From Cyanobium sp. (GTDB taxonomy: Bacteria > Cyanobacteriota > Cyanobacteriia > PCC-6307 > Cyanobiaceae), in the NCBI GenBank assembly GCA_014191755.1, contig BJHE01000005.1:41253-105252 (forward strand): 64,000 bases of DNA. Direction: 5' to 3'. Under the pieces are notes generated by a model. That model searched no databases, was not told the origin of the DNA, and worked only from the letters and a program-made list of their open reading frames with translations. This document shows positions 45,569 through 53,107 of the stretch, piece after piece (positions within the stretch are counted from its first letter, which is position 1; each line of letters starts with the position of its first letter). The translations under genes and the position numbers were made by a program.

Positions 45569-45602
45569 CATGTGCTTCAAAAAGGCATGTGCTTCAAAAA
45601 GG
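45569..45602. repeat. 17-bp tandem direct repeat
   Basis: CATGTGCTTCAAAAAGG occurs twice back to back, about 65-95 bp upstream of the minus-strand PGPLP gene start. Confidence 0.9.
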
Positions 45603-45619
45603 CCAATTCGGCTCGAACG

Positions 45620-46054
45620 TTAAGAGAATAGAGATTGAAGCTTTTTTCGCAAAGGTATCACGAAAAAATCGAATTCCAGCGGGGCGCGGCAATTGAGACT
45701 CATTCCCGCATCAGCCCCAGCTAGAGAACAAATTCTTTCGATAGCTGATTTTTCGAGGCGCCCATAATAGATTGCGCGGCCAAACCGTAGGTGGCTTTGC
45801 TCGGCCTGGGCAAAGCGCCCGCCGAATCGCTCAGCCTGCTCTGTGGGGTCAGGGTTGTGCAGCTGCTGCAGCTCGCGGTGGCCGCTGGCCTTGATGCGCA
45901 GCACGCTGAAGCCGTTCTCGGCGTTATGGAAGGTGACGCGCTCGATCCATCCCGCCAGGACCTCGGTGGGCTGCGGGCTGGCCTGGGCCGGATCGGTGAG
46001 AGACGGGGGTGCCACGACAGGGCCTTCCAGTGGGCTCACGCTTGCAGAAGCCAA
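45620..46054 (-). pseudogene. 5' fragment of a RecD2-like helicase gene
   Basis: The 144-codon frame contains LAGWIERVTFHNAENGFSVL and RIKASGHREL, the characteristic opening of the RecD2 (RecD/TraA type) helicase N-terminal OB region. After about residue 60 the expected continuation is lost and the sequence becomes unrelated, ending at FVIPLRKKLQSLFS. Full RecD2 proteins exceed 700 residues, so this is a truncated remnant fused to unrelated sequence. No ATPase motifs remain. Confidence 0.7.
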
Positions 46055-46182
46055 GAGGATCGTGATGGTTACACCGGGTTCTTGGACAAGCTGACAGGGG
46101 TCACGCCATGCGGGATGCTGCTTGCAACCGTAGAATTATTTGAGCTTCTGATCTTGATTGTTAGGCAGTTTCACGCAGCCAT

Positions 46183-46679
46183 ATGTGCGCACACATACCT
46201 CTACTGGTTTTTGAGACTGCGTACCAGCGGTTTCGGCGCCTTCTCCCGGCGCGTCACAATCCCGAACTCATTGTCATCAAGGGTCATCTTCTAGTCGAGG
46301 CCGAGCTTACCCTTTCTTAAAGGCGGCCTCGCGGCACCCCGATCAGTTGAACGACGCTCGTCTCTCTTTCGTCCAGAAGACATGCCTCGTGCGAGCTTTC
46401 GGCGGGTGGCCCCCTAAAGACTCACTCTGGTTGTTCATTATTCAGCTCAACGTCTTCAGAAATCGGTTGGCGCATCGACTTGAGCCCGGAGACATTGAAA
46501 CTCATATTGACGCCCTTCTTCGGATCTACTGGGCCGAAGAGTTCATCTTTTTAAACTCGCCTCGGCAGCGCTCAACGAGGCTTCGCCAAACGCTGGCTCT
46601 CGTTTTCGCCATGATGCACGGGTTTACCGAAGGGTACGCGATGACACCCAGCCAACGAAAGAGTGCACTAAGTGCCTAA
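46183..46679 (+). pseudogene. Helical protein gene with RNRLAH (HEPN-like) motif, frameshifted
   Basis: Two frames join into one sensible protein of about 165 residues. The first, from an ATG at 46183, reads FETAYQRFRRLLPARHNPEL and VIKGHLLVEAELTL; the second, from about 46317, continues LKAASRHPDQLNDARLSFVQ and VFRNRLAHRLEPGD. One base seems to be missing in CCCTTTCTTAAAGG (46310-46323). The RNRLAH element matches the Rx4H pattern of HEPN RNase-like domains, often found in toxins and defence proteins. Whether the shift is real or a sequencing error cannot be judged here. The second frame alone could start at a TTG at 46347. Confidence 0.6.
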
Positions 46680-47062
46680 CTTCAAGATACAGAAGACGTG
46701 GGCGGAAACTTTAGGGTTTGCCAGGGTTTCTCCCCGCTTCTGAGCTTGGCTTTAGGCCCGGTCTTGATGTCGGTCGCCGAGATGATCTGCACAGCGCTCT
46801 TGATAACTCACTTCACCAAACTGCTAATCACACGGTTGAGAGTGATGTCGGGGCGCGGCAACCACCAGCGCGCAGACCCTGAGCGAGCTGGTGGTATCCA
46901 GCACCTGGGTCACCGGCACCGTGGGGATGAGGAGGTCGAGCTGACCTGTTGCTGGCCTTTGCGGAATGCGCAGATTGTCTTCCGATCTCCGAAGCCCTCC
47001 CGCAGTTCATTGCCGCCGCCGTGCCTGGGCGACAACCTGGAGAAAGTTGGTCGGTCTGCAGC
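46680..47062. other. Non-coding or decayed stretch
   Basis: I see no supported gene here; the open frames on both strands are short and without recognisable motifs. Confidence 0.5.
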
Positions 47063-47320
47063 ATGCACGGCCCTACGCTGCCGCCGGATCGCACCCACCA
47101 GAGGGATCCCCTGCTGGATCGGTTGCGCCGTTGGCAGACCGCCCGCACCTGGGCTCGGCTGATCCGGGAGGCGGAGGCGCTCTGGCATGTGGATGTGCGC
47201 ATCCTGCATCGCCTGGCCGCCATGGAGCTGGGCCAGTTGCTGGAGGAGGTGCCGCCGCGCATGCGGAGGCGGGTGAACCAGTGGCTTGAGCGCTTTCACA
47301 CCGCTACGCGGCTTCGTTGA
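47063..47320 (+). CDS. Small hypothetical helical protein
   Basis: This 85-aa basic protein is not recognised. From the ATG at 47063 it reads as an almost all-helical chain (DPLLDRLRRWQTARTWARLI, LWHVDVRILHRLAAMELGQL, PPRMRRRVNQWLERF). The Trp/Arg/Leu pattern is amphipathic and looks protein-like, and GC-rich codon use matches the core genome. The opposite strand also has open frames here. It is convergent with tRNA-Pro and its terminator. Confidence 0.5.
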   Translation: MHGPTLPPDRTHQRDPLLDRLRRWQTARTWARLIREAEALWHVDVRILHRLAAMELGQLLEEVPPRMRRRVNQWLERFHTATRLR

Positions 47321-47349
47321 GCCTCGCCGCCAACACGCCACTCAGCCAC

Positions 47350-47377
47350 AAAAAAAGCCGCCTTAGAGAGGGGCGGC
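47350..47377 (-). terminator. Rho-independent terminator after tRNA-Pro
   Basis: On the minus strand GCCGCC and GGCGGC (47357-47362 and 47372-47377) pair across a 9-base loop, followed by seven T residues. It lies 27 bp past the tRNA 3' end. Confidence 0.85.
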
Positions 47378-47403
47378 ATTCGGGAGGTTTCAGGCCGATA
47401 AAA

Positions 47404-47477
47404 TCGGAGCGACAGGATTTGAACCTGCGACCCCCACTACCCCAAAGTGGTGCGCTACCAAGCTGCGCTACGCCCCG
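47404..47477 (-). tRNA. tRNA-Pro (anticodon GGG)
   Basis: The 74-nt cloverleaf has an acceptor stem CGGGGCG/CGCTCCG, D-arm AGCGCAGCTTGGTAGCGC, anticodon stem CCACT/AGTGG with loop TTGGGGT (anticodon GGG), a short variable region and T-arm GCAGGTTCAAATCCTGT. The T-loop GTTCAAAT and D-loop TTGGTA are canonical. Discriminator base is A, and CCA is not encoded. It decodes CCC and CCT proline codons. Confidence 0.93.
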
Positions 47478-47500
47478 GCTGAATGAAGTTATCACAGCCC

Positions 47501-47854
47501 CTACCCCCTCCTGCCGGAACCCTTCTCGCGTTTCCGCAGTCGCCGCAGCAGACGAGCTGTGAGCCGATCGCGGGCTAGGCCGGCATAGCCCGGGAGGTGT
47601 TCGAAGCGGGCCAGCTGGCGTAGCTCCGCCAGATTCAGCGTGGCCAGGTGCAGTTCCGGCAGCCGGTTCCAGGCCCCGGAAGGCAGGGGTAGCTCGGAGC
47701 CTTCGCGCCCCTCGCGGAAGCCGAACAGGGCCCCCCCGGCCATCCACTCCGGCACGAGCACGAACAGCACGGCCAGCAGGCCGTAGAGCTCCACCAGCCC
47801 CCGGGGCAACGGGTGCAGCCGGCGGGGTCTGAGGTCGGCGGGCTCCTCGGCCAT
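47501..47854 (-). CDS. Membrane protein with SAP/Rho-N-like C-terminal helix pair
   Basis: The 117-aa protein has one membrane helix (GLVELYGLLAVLFVLVPEWM) and a C-terminal motif LNLAELRQLARFEHLPGYAG followed by RDRLTARLLRRL, the helix-extended-helix pattern of SAP or Rho-N modules that often bind nucleic acid. The function is unknown. Its ATG overlaps the stop of the 58-aa gene upstream (TGATG), which itself overlaps the MliC-like gene, so the three are one tight operon reading towards tRNA-Pro. Confidence 0.7.
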   Translation of the reverse strand: MAEEPADLRPRRLHPLPRGLVELYGLLAVLFVLVPEWMAGGALFGFREGREGSELPLPSGAWNRLPELHLATLNLAELRQLARFEHLPGYAGLARDRLTARLLRRLRKREKGSGRRG

Positions 47855-48030
47855 CAGATCAGGGGGCGGTTGCTGGGGGCGGCGGGGAGCTCACGCCACT
47901 GCAGAGGCCGGTTCTCAGGACCCGGAGCCAGCCGCACGCTCCAGAACACCAGAGCGAAGCAGAGCATCAGGGTGGCCAGCAGGCCCAGGATCACCACCCT
48001 GTCGGGGAGGGGTTCGGGGGGTGGACTCAT
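47854..48030 (-). CDS. Small single-pass membrane protein (58 aa)
   Basis: A 58-aa frame has its ATG at 48030 within ATGA, overlapping the MliC-like stop, and its TGA overlapping the ATG of the next gene. The product begins MSPPPEPLPDRVVILGLLAT and has one membrane helix (VVILGLLATLMLCFALVFW) and a short Pro-rich cytoplasmic or periplasmic tail ending SNRPLI. The double overlap is the main evidence that it is real. The function is unknown. Confidence 0.7.
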   Translation of the reverse strand: MSPPPEPLPDRVVILGLLATLMLCFALVFWSVRLAPGPENRPLQWRELPAAPSNRPLI

Positions 48031-48377
48031 ACCTCTTCGGTGCGCAGGCAGGTGATCTGCCGGCTGGCCTGCTCCAGGGTGAGCACATCGCCCTGCAGGG
48101 TCACACGGAAGTCATCGTTGCGGAAACTGAGTTCGCTGCCGCTGGCGGGCTCCCGGAACAAGGTGGAGCGGAATCCGCCGCTGAGCAGGGAGGCCTGGCT
48201 GTCGTTACGCTCCAGCACCACCGTGCCACGGCCCGGGCAGAGGTAGCTCTGACGCTGGTCGTAGTTCTCCCACCAAGGGGAGCCCATCGGCCCGGGGGCC
48301 GCCCGCAGGGGAGCTATCCCCACCACGGCGAGCAGAAGGCTGGCGCCGGAGGCAAACACCAGAGCTTTCTTGCTCAT
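48027..48377 (-). CDS. MliC-like exported protein
   Basis: From the ATG at 48377 this is a 116-aa exported protein with a signal peptide ending in PLRA. The mature part looks like the MliC (membrane-bound lysozyme inhibitor of c-type lysozyme) fold: YLCPGRGTVVLERNDSQASL, a short turn with EPASGSELSF, and a closing VLTLEQASRQITCL with two cysteines that could pair. It is the first gene of a three-gene overlapping operon. The family call is tentative because MliC members are short and divergent. Confidence 0.6.
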   Translation of the reverse strand: MSKKALVFASGASLLLAVVGIAPLRAAPGPMGSPWWENYDQRQSYLCPGRGTVVLERNDSQASLLSGGFRSTLFREPASGSELSFRNDDFRVTLQGDVLTLEQASRQITCLRTEEV

Positions 48378-48457
48378 CGCTCTGGGCTGGCGACCCGCCA
48401 GCCGGCTAGCTCGGGGGCACTCCACCGGGAGTTCACGCAGCTGAGCTGGATTCCGGT

Positions 48458-49225
48458 TCACGGCAGGGCGATCGGCATGTTGTCCCCCCGCAGCACGCAG
48501 TGGGCCACCGACCAGTCGTAGGACTGCCAGACCACATCGGGGAGGCGGTAGGAGGCGCCTGTGAAGGGGCCGAGGACCACCCCACTGGGTTGGGCGGAGC
48601 AGTAGGGACGGCTGCCGGGCTTGGCCAGGTATTGCTGGTGGTAGGCCTCGGCGGCGTAGAAGGTTCGATCCGGCCCGATCTCGGTGGTGATCGCTCCGTA
48701 GCCCGCTCCTGCCAGCAGGGCGGCGTAGGCCTCGCGGCTGGAGTGGGCCAGCGTCAGCAGCTCGGGATCGTTCACGAAGATCGCGGAGCGGTATTGGCTG
48801 CCGCGGTCATTCCCCTGGCGGTTGCCCTGGGTGGGGTCGTGGCATTCCCAGAACAGCTTGAGCAGATCGCTGAAGTCGATCCGCTCCCGGTTCCACACCA
48901 CCCGCACCACCTCCGCATGGCCGGTGCGTCCACTGCAGACCTGCTGATAGCTGGGGGCAACGCCCTGGCCACCGGCATAGCCCACGGCGGTGGTGACCAC
49001 GCCGGGCAGGCGCCAAAAGCCTTTCTCCGCACCCCAGAAACAGCCGCAGCCGAAGAGGGCTTCGCCTTCCCCTTCCCCCGCAGGCGCCCCGATCGGGGTG
49101 TGGAGCACGGCGTGACTCAGCTCCTGCGCCGGCCCCGGGCTCACCGGTTGGTTGATGCCGGAGCCGGCGGTGCCGAGCAGGTCGCTGAACAGGTTGTTGA
49201 ACACGGTGGTTGTCACTGACGACAC
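48458..49225 (-). CDS. msrA: Peptide-methionine (S)-S-oxide reductase
   Basis: MsrA repairs oxidised methionine. The 255-aa protein has the catalytic GCGCFWGAEKGFWRL motif (active Cys in GCFWG), the VGYAGG segment, GHAEVVRVVW, and FWECHDPTQGNRQGNDRGSQY. Both an N-terminal stretch of about 50 residues and a C-terminal tail of about 40 (TGASYRLPDVVWQSYDW and beyond) extend past the minimal enzyme. The start codon is a GTG at 49225; an internal GTG is also possible. No MsrB domain is fused. Confidence 0.93.
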   Translation of the reverse strand: MSSVTTTVFNNLFSDLLGTAGSGINQPVSPGPAQELSHAVLHTPIGAPAGEGEGEALFGCGCFWGAEKGFWRLPGVVTTAVGYAGGQGVAPSYQQVCSGRTGHAEVVRVVWNRERIDFSDLLKLFWECHDPTQGNRQGNDRGSQYRSAIFVNDPELLTLAHSSREAYAALLAGAGYGAITTEIGPDRTFYAAEAYHQQYLAKPGSRPYCSAQPSGVVLGPFTGASYRLPDVVWQSYDWSVAHCVLRGDNMPIALP

Positions 49226-49255
49226 ACTGTCGTCTGGGACAGCCTAGGTTGCCCC

Positions 49256-49522
49256 TCAGGCTTCTCGCTCCGGCACCAGGGCGATGTGGTTCAGCAGCGT
49301 TGTGGTGAAGGCAAACAACAGGAAGGGAAGCGACAGCACCAGGATCAAGCCCACTCCCACCAGGGCGAAGATCGGTTTGGAGGCTCCCATCAGGGCCAGG
49401 CCGGCCGCCAGGCTCACGAAGATCACGGCCATCCAGATCAGGATCTGGCCGTAGATGTCACCGAAGGTGAGGGTGCAGCGCAGGTTGTATGGGCGGATGC
49501 TGGGGCCTGGCGTGGTGGTCAT
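49256..49522 (-). CDS. Small membrane protein, hypothetical
   Basis: This 88-aa protein has two strong membrane helices (ILIWMAVIFVSLAAGLALMG and FALVGVGLILVLSLPFLLFA). The N-terminus reads RPYNLRCTLTFGDIYGQ, which looks like a structured cytoplasmic leader, and the C-terminus ends LLNHIALVPEREA. I do not recognise a named family. It lies 30 bp after the divergence point with msrA, on the same strand. Confidence 0.7.
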   Translation of the reverse strand: MTTTPGPSIRPYNLRCTLTFGDIYGQILIWMAVIFVSLAAGLALMGASKPIFALVGVGLILVLSLPFLLFAFTTTLLNHIALVPEREA

Positions 49523-49682
49523 GGGGGTGGTGGGTGGTGGAGCCCGGACGAAGGCTGATCGGCGCTCAGGCCCGACACGGTGCTTCCAGTGAAGCGAGCC
49601 CAGAGCCCTCTGCAGGGTTTGGGCAACATCTGTTCAGGCCAATGGCGCCCAGGGATCGATCAGGCCGGCACGGCCCATTGAT

Positions 49683-49730
49683 TCATCCGGCCTGCATCTC
49701 ATGCGGCCTGCAGGTCATGCGGCCTGCAGC
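49683..49730. repeat. 16-bp tandem repeat, three copies, at the ABC exporter stop codon
   Basis: Three 16-mers of the type TCATGCGGCCTGCAGG (first copy with changes) lie in tandem. The copy at 49715-49730 contains the end and stop codon of the ABC exporter gene; the other two follow it, each again carrying a TGA on the minus strand. Confidence 0.9.
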
Positions 49731-51469
49731 CGCTCCGCCTGCTCCCGTTCCCACAGCCGCCGGTAGGGTCCGGCCACCGTGACCAGGTCGCGGTGATGGC
49801 CCTCCTGCACCAGGCGGCCCTCCTCGAGCACCAGGATGCGGTCGCAGGCGGCAGCGGCCGAGAGCTGGTGGCTGATCATCAGCACGGAGCGGCTGCGCTG
49901 CAGCCGGATCTCCGCCAGGATTCCCGCGGCGGTGTTGTTGTCCACGCTGGCTAGGGCATCGTCGAGCACCAGCAGGGGTGCCTCCACCAGCAGGGCGCGC
50001 CCCAGGGCCGTGCGTTGACGCTGGCCACCGCTGAGGGTGATGCCCCGCTCCCCCACCAGGGTGGCGTAGCCATCGGGGAAGCCCTTGACATCGGCTTCCA
50101 GACGGGCCTGGCGTGAGGCCTTCTCCACCCGCTCGATCGGGGCGCCGGGATCGCCGTAACGCAGATTATCGGCCAGGCTGGCGGTGAACAGAAAGCCCTC
50201 CTGGGGCACCAGGGCCACCTGGCGGCGCAGATCCTCCAGGGCCAAACGGGTGATGTCGATCCCATCGAAGAAGAGCTGACCAGGATCCACCACCACCATC
50301 CGTCCCAGGGCCCGGGCCAGGGTGGTTTTGCCGCAGCCCACCGGCCCCACCACTGCCACCAGTTCGCCGGCCTCGATCCGGAAACTCAGCCCATCGAGGC
50401 TGGGTCGCGCCGCCCCTGGGTAGCGCACCGTGAGGCCGCGGGCCTCGACCATCCCCCGGGCGGGCTCGACGGGGGCGATCGGTTCCGGCGGTGACTCCAC
50501 CAGCGACTCACGCTGCAGCAGCGCCTCGATCCGATCCAGGCTCACCTGGCCGGTCTGGAAGCTGTTGAGGGTGAACCCCAGCAGGGCCGTGGGGAAGACC
50601 AGTCGCTCCACGAAGAGGATCAAGGCCACCAGGTCGCCGATCGTGAGCCGGCCGCTCTCGATCTGGCCGCTGCCGATCGCGAGCAGCAGCAGCAGGCTCA
50701 CCGAGGCGATGCCCTCGAGCAGGGGAAAAAGAGTGGCGCGGGTGCGCCCGAGCTTCAGGGCGGCATCGCGGTAGAGGCGGTTGCGCCCCTCGAACGCCTC
50801 CTGCTCCATCAGCTCCTGGCCGTAGATCTTGATGGCGCCGATGCCGGAGAGGTCCTCCTGGATCAGGTCGCTGAGCTGGGCCAGTGCCTCCTGCTGGCGC
50901 CGCTGCTGCTTCATCATCCGGCCGCCGAACAGTCGCACCACCAGCAGCATCAGCGGATATAAACCCACCGCCGCCAGGGTGAGCAGGGGGTCGATCGCCA
51001 GCATCGCCGGCAGGGTGAGGGCATAGGCCAGGGCCGTGTTGGTGAGGCTGAGCACGGCAAAACCCAGCAAGCGGCGCACGTTCTCCACATCGCTGGTGGC
51101 CCGGCTGATCACCTCACCGCTGCCCGTGCTCTGCACCCAGCCCGGTTCCTGCAGCAGCAGGTGATCGAAGATCCGCTGCTTGAGATCGGCCTCCACCTGC
51201 CGGCCCACCCCGAACACCAGGATCCGCGACCAGAGCCGCACCAGGCCCATCACCGTGGCCAGCGCGATGATCAGGCCTGCTTTCTGGAGCACATCGGAAA
51301 GGGCGAAGCCGCCATGGAGGGCGTCCACGGCGTTGCGCACGATCAGGGGCAGGCTCACCCCGAGCAGGTTCACCACCACGAGGGACAGCGCCCCCATGAG
51401 CACGATGCGGCGGTGGGGTTTCAGATAATGGAGGATGCGCCGGAGCCGCGGTCCATCCATGCGATTCAT
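49715..51469 (-). CDS. ABC transporter, fused permease-ATPase (MsbA/MDR-like)
   Basis: This 584-aa half-transporter has six membrane helices (about residues 20-300) and an ATPase domain with Walker A GPVGCGKTTLARALG, Q-loop LVPQEGF, signature LSGGQRQR, Walker B LLVLDDALASVD and switch His in MISHQLSA. It works as a homodimer or heterodimer in the inner membrane and exports lipids, peptides or drugs; the substrate is unknown. The signature motif is intact while the residue after Walker B is Ala (DDALASVD) in place of the catalytic Glu normally following LLLDE, which suggests a degenerate site typical of one half of a heterodimer. The start ATG was set at 51469; 51460 is also possible. Confidence 0.9.
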   Translation of the reverse strand: MNRMDGPRLRRILHYLKPHRRIVLMGALSLVVVNLLGVSLPLIVRNAVDALHGGFALSDVLQKAGLIIALATVMGLVRLWSRILVFGVGRQVEADLKQRIFDHLLLQEPGWVQSTGSGEVISRATSDVENVRRLLGFAVLSLTNTALAYALTLPAMLAIDPLLTLAAVGLYPLMLLVVRLFGGRMMKQQRRQQEALAQLSDLIQEDLSGIGAIKIYGQELMEQEAFEGRNRLYRDAALKLGRTRATLFPLLEGIASVSLLLLLAIGSGQIESGRLTIGDLVALILFVERLVFPTALLGFTLNSFQTGQVSLDRIEALLQRESLVESPPEPIAPVEPARGMVEARGLTVRYPGAARPSLDGLSFRIEAGELVAVVGPVGCGKTTLARALGRMVVVDPGQLFFDGIDITRLALEDLRRQVALVPQEGFLFTASLADNLRYGDPGAPIERVEKASRQARLEADVKGFPDGYATLVGERGITLSGGQRQRTALGRALLVEAPLLVLDDALASVDNNTAAGILAEIRLQRSRSVLMISHQLSAAAACDRILVLEEGRLVQEGHHRDLVTVAGPYRRLWEREQAERLQAA

Positions 51470-51520
51470 TCCGCCAACAAGAGGCAACTAACCTACGCAG
51501 CACCCCGGAGAGCAAGGGCC

Positions 51521-51841
51521 ATGCCGGAGATCCCCGCGCCCGACCAGAGCCACCCGCTGCATGCGATCGATCGGCAGGTGATCGATCAGCTGCTGGCGGC
51601 CGCCACCCCTGAGGATGGCCATTTGGTGGACGCCGCTCGCCTGCTTCACCGTTATGAAGGCTTTCCCGGTGCTGTCGACCTGAAGGACGATCTGGAGCGG
51701 GTGCTACGGCTCTGGGGGCTGGACCGAACCGCTCTGCGAGACCGCACCCGGGCCATCTGGGCCGCTGGCTACCGCCCAGGCCTGGCCGCCGGGGCTGAGG
51801 CGGTGGGCTCCGGCTTCGATACCGCCGACGCCGAGTCCTGA
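51521..51841 (+). CDS. DUF3288 family protein
   Basis: This 106-aa soluble protein has the cyanobacterial DUF3288 pattern: HPLHAIDRQVIDQLLAA, DAARLLHRYEGFPGAVDLKD and DLERVLRLWGLDRTALRD. The start ATG at 51521 directly precedes this region. It is divergent from the ABC exporter and ends with a strong terminator. Its function is unknown. Confidence 0.82.
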   Translation: MPEIPAPDQSHPLHAIDRQVIDQLLAAATPEDGHLVDAARLLHRYEGFPGAVDLKDDLERVLRLWGLDRTALRDRTRAIWAAGYRPGLAAGAEAVGSGFDTADAES

Positions 51842-51907
51842 GCCGCTCGGGGGGATGCTGGCCAGAATCCGCCTCTCCGGGTGATAGTGGGGGGGTCCCC
51901 ATCACCC

Positions 51908-51938
51908 GGCCCGGTGTGCCTGCACCCGGGCCTTTTTT
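51908..51938 (+). terminator. Rho-independent terminator after the DUF3288 gene
   Basis: GGCCCGG (51908-51914) pairs with CCGGGCC (51926-51932) across an 11-base loop, followed by six T residues. It separates the DUF3288 gene from trpD. Confidence 0.87.
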
Positions 51939-52015
51939 CTGGCCCTGCCTTTCGGCCTGGCCATCACGGCTTGGCGGATCCGCTCAAGGCCTGGATCCGC
52001 TCCCCCCAACCTCCG

Positions 52016-53059
52016 ATGACCCCATCCGTCCCTTGGCCCCGGCTTCTGGATCTGCTGCTTGAGCGGCGGGACCTAGAGCCCCAGCAGGCCAGCGCGTTGA
52101 TGAACGGCTGGCTGTCCGGGGCCATCGAACCGGTGCTCACCGGCGCCCTGCTGGCCGCCCTGCGGGCCAAGGGGGTGAGCGGTTCGGAACTGGCGGCTAT
52201 GGCGGTCGTGCTGCGGGAAGCCTCCCCCGTGCCCGCCGCCCGGCCCGCGCTGCCGCTGGTGGATACCTGCGGCACCGGCGGCTCCGGGGTCGAGAGCTTC
52301 AACATTTCCACCGCCGTGGCCTTCACCGCCGCCGCCTGTGGTGCCGCCGTGGCCAAGCACGGCAACCGCAGTGCCAGCGGTCGGGTGGGCTCGGCTGATG
52401 TACTCGAGGCTCTCGGGGTGGATCTGGCGGCGCCGCCTGAGCGGGTGCTGGCCGCCCTGCGGGAGGCGGGGGTCACCTTTGTGTTCGCCCCCGGCTGGCA
52501 CCCGGCCCTGGTGGGTCTAGCTCCGCTGCGGCGCAGCCTCGGGGTACGCACCGTGTTCAACCAACTTGGTCCGTTGGTGAATCCCCTGCGGCCGGAGGCC
52601 CAGGTGCTGGGGGTGGCGCGGCCCGATCAACTCGAGCCCATGGCCGAAGCCCTCGCCCGGCTCGGCCCGGGCCGAGCCGTGGTGGTGCATGGCCATGGCG
52701 GCCTGGATGAGGCCACCCTCAGCGGCCCTAACGACCTGCTCCTGGTCGAGCGGGGTGAATGGCGGCGCCAAAGTCTCGACGCAGCGGACGTCGGGCTGGA
52801 GCCGGCCCCCCTCGAAGCCCTGCTGGGTGGCGATCTGGCCACCAACCGCTCCATTCTCGAGGCGGTGCTCCAGGGCGGCGGTAGCCGTGCCCAGCGGCAG
52901 GTGGTGGCTCTCAACACCGCCCTGGTGCTCTGGGCGGCAGGCGTGGCACCCGGCGTGGCCGAAGCGGTGCCGACGGCCCTGGAGGTTTTGGCCAGCGGCG
53001 CCCCCTGGCAGCGGCTCGAGCAGCTGCGCGCCGCCCTGTCGTCCCCCGTTGGGGGATGA
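52016..53059 (+). CDS. trpD: Anthranilate phosphoribosyltransferase
   Basis: TrpD attaches phosphoribose from PRPP to anthranilate in tryptophan synthesis. The 347-aa protein has the PRPP-binding CGTGGSG motif, FNISTAVAFTAAACGAAVAK, HGNRSASGRVGSADVLEALG (anthranilate pocket) and VFNQLGPLVNP. The ATG at 52016 gives normal length; the longer open frame upstream lies over the terminator. It is followed 48 bp later by carA. Confidence 0.95.
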   Translation: MTPSVPWPRLLDLLLERRDLEPQQASALMNGWLSGAIEPVLTGALLAALRAKGVSGSELAAMAVVLREASPVPAARPALPLVDTCGTGGSGVESFNISTAVAFTAAACGAAVAKHGNRSASGRVGSADVLEALGVDLAAPPERVLAALREAGVTFVFAPGWHPALVGLAPLRRSLGVRTVFNQLGPLVNPLRPEAQVLGVARPDQLEPMAEALARLGPGRAVVVHGHGGLDEATLSGPNDLLLVERGEWRRQSLDAADVGLEPAPLEALLGGDLATNRSILEAVLQGGGSRAQRQVVALNTALVLWAAGVAPGVAEAVPTALEVLASGAPWQRLEQLRAALSSPVGG

Positions 53060-53107
53060 TCGGCCCAGAACCAGTTTTCTTCCTCGCCCATTCCCATTCC
53101 CCCGGCC

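Noticed and set aside
47404..47425. An attachment-site duplicate of the tRNA-Pro 3' end
   Set aside because: I scanned 44-47 kb for a second copy of the tRNA 3' sequence and found none, so island integration at this tRNA stays only a possibility.
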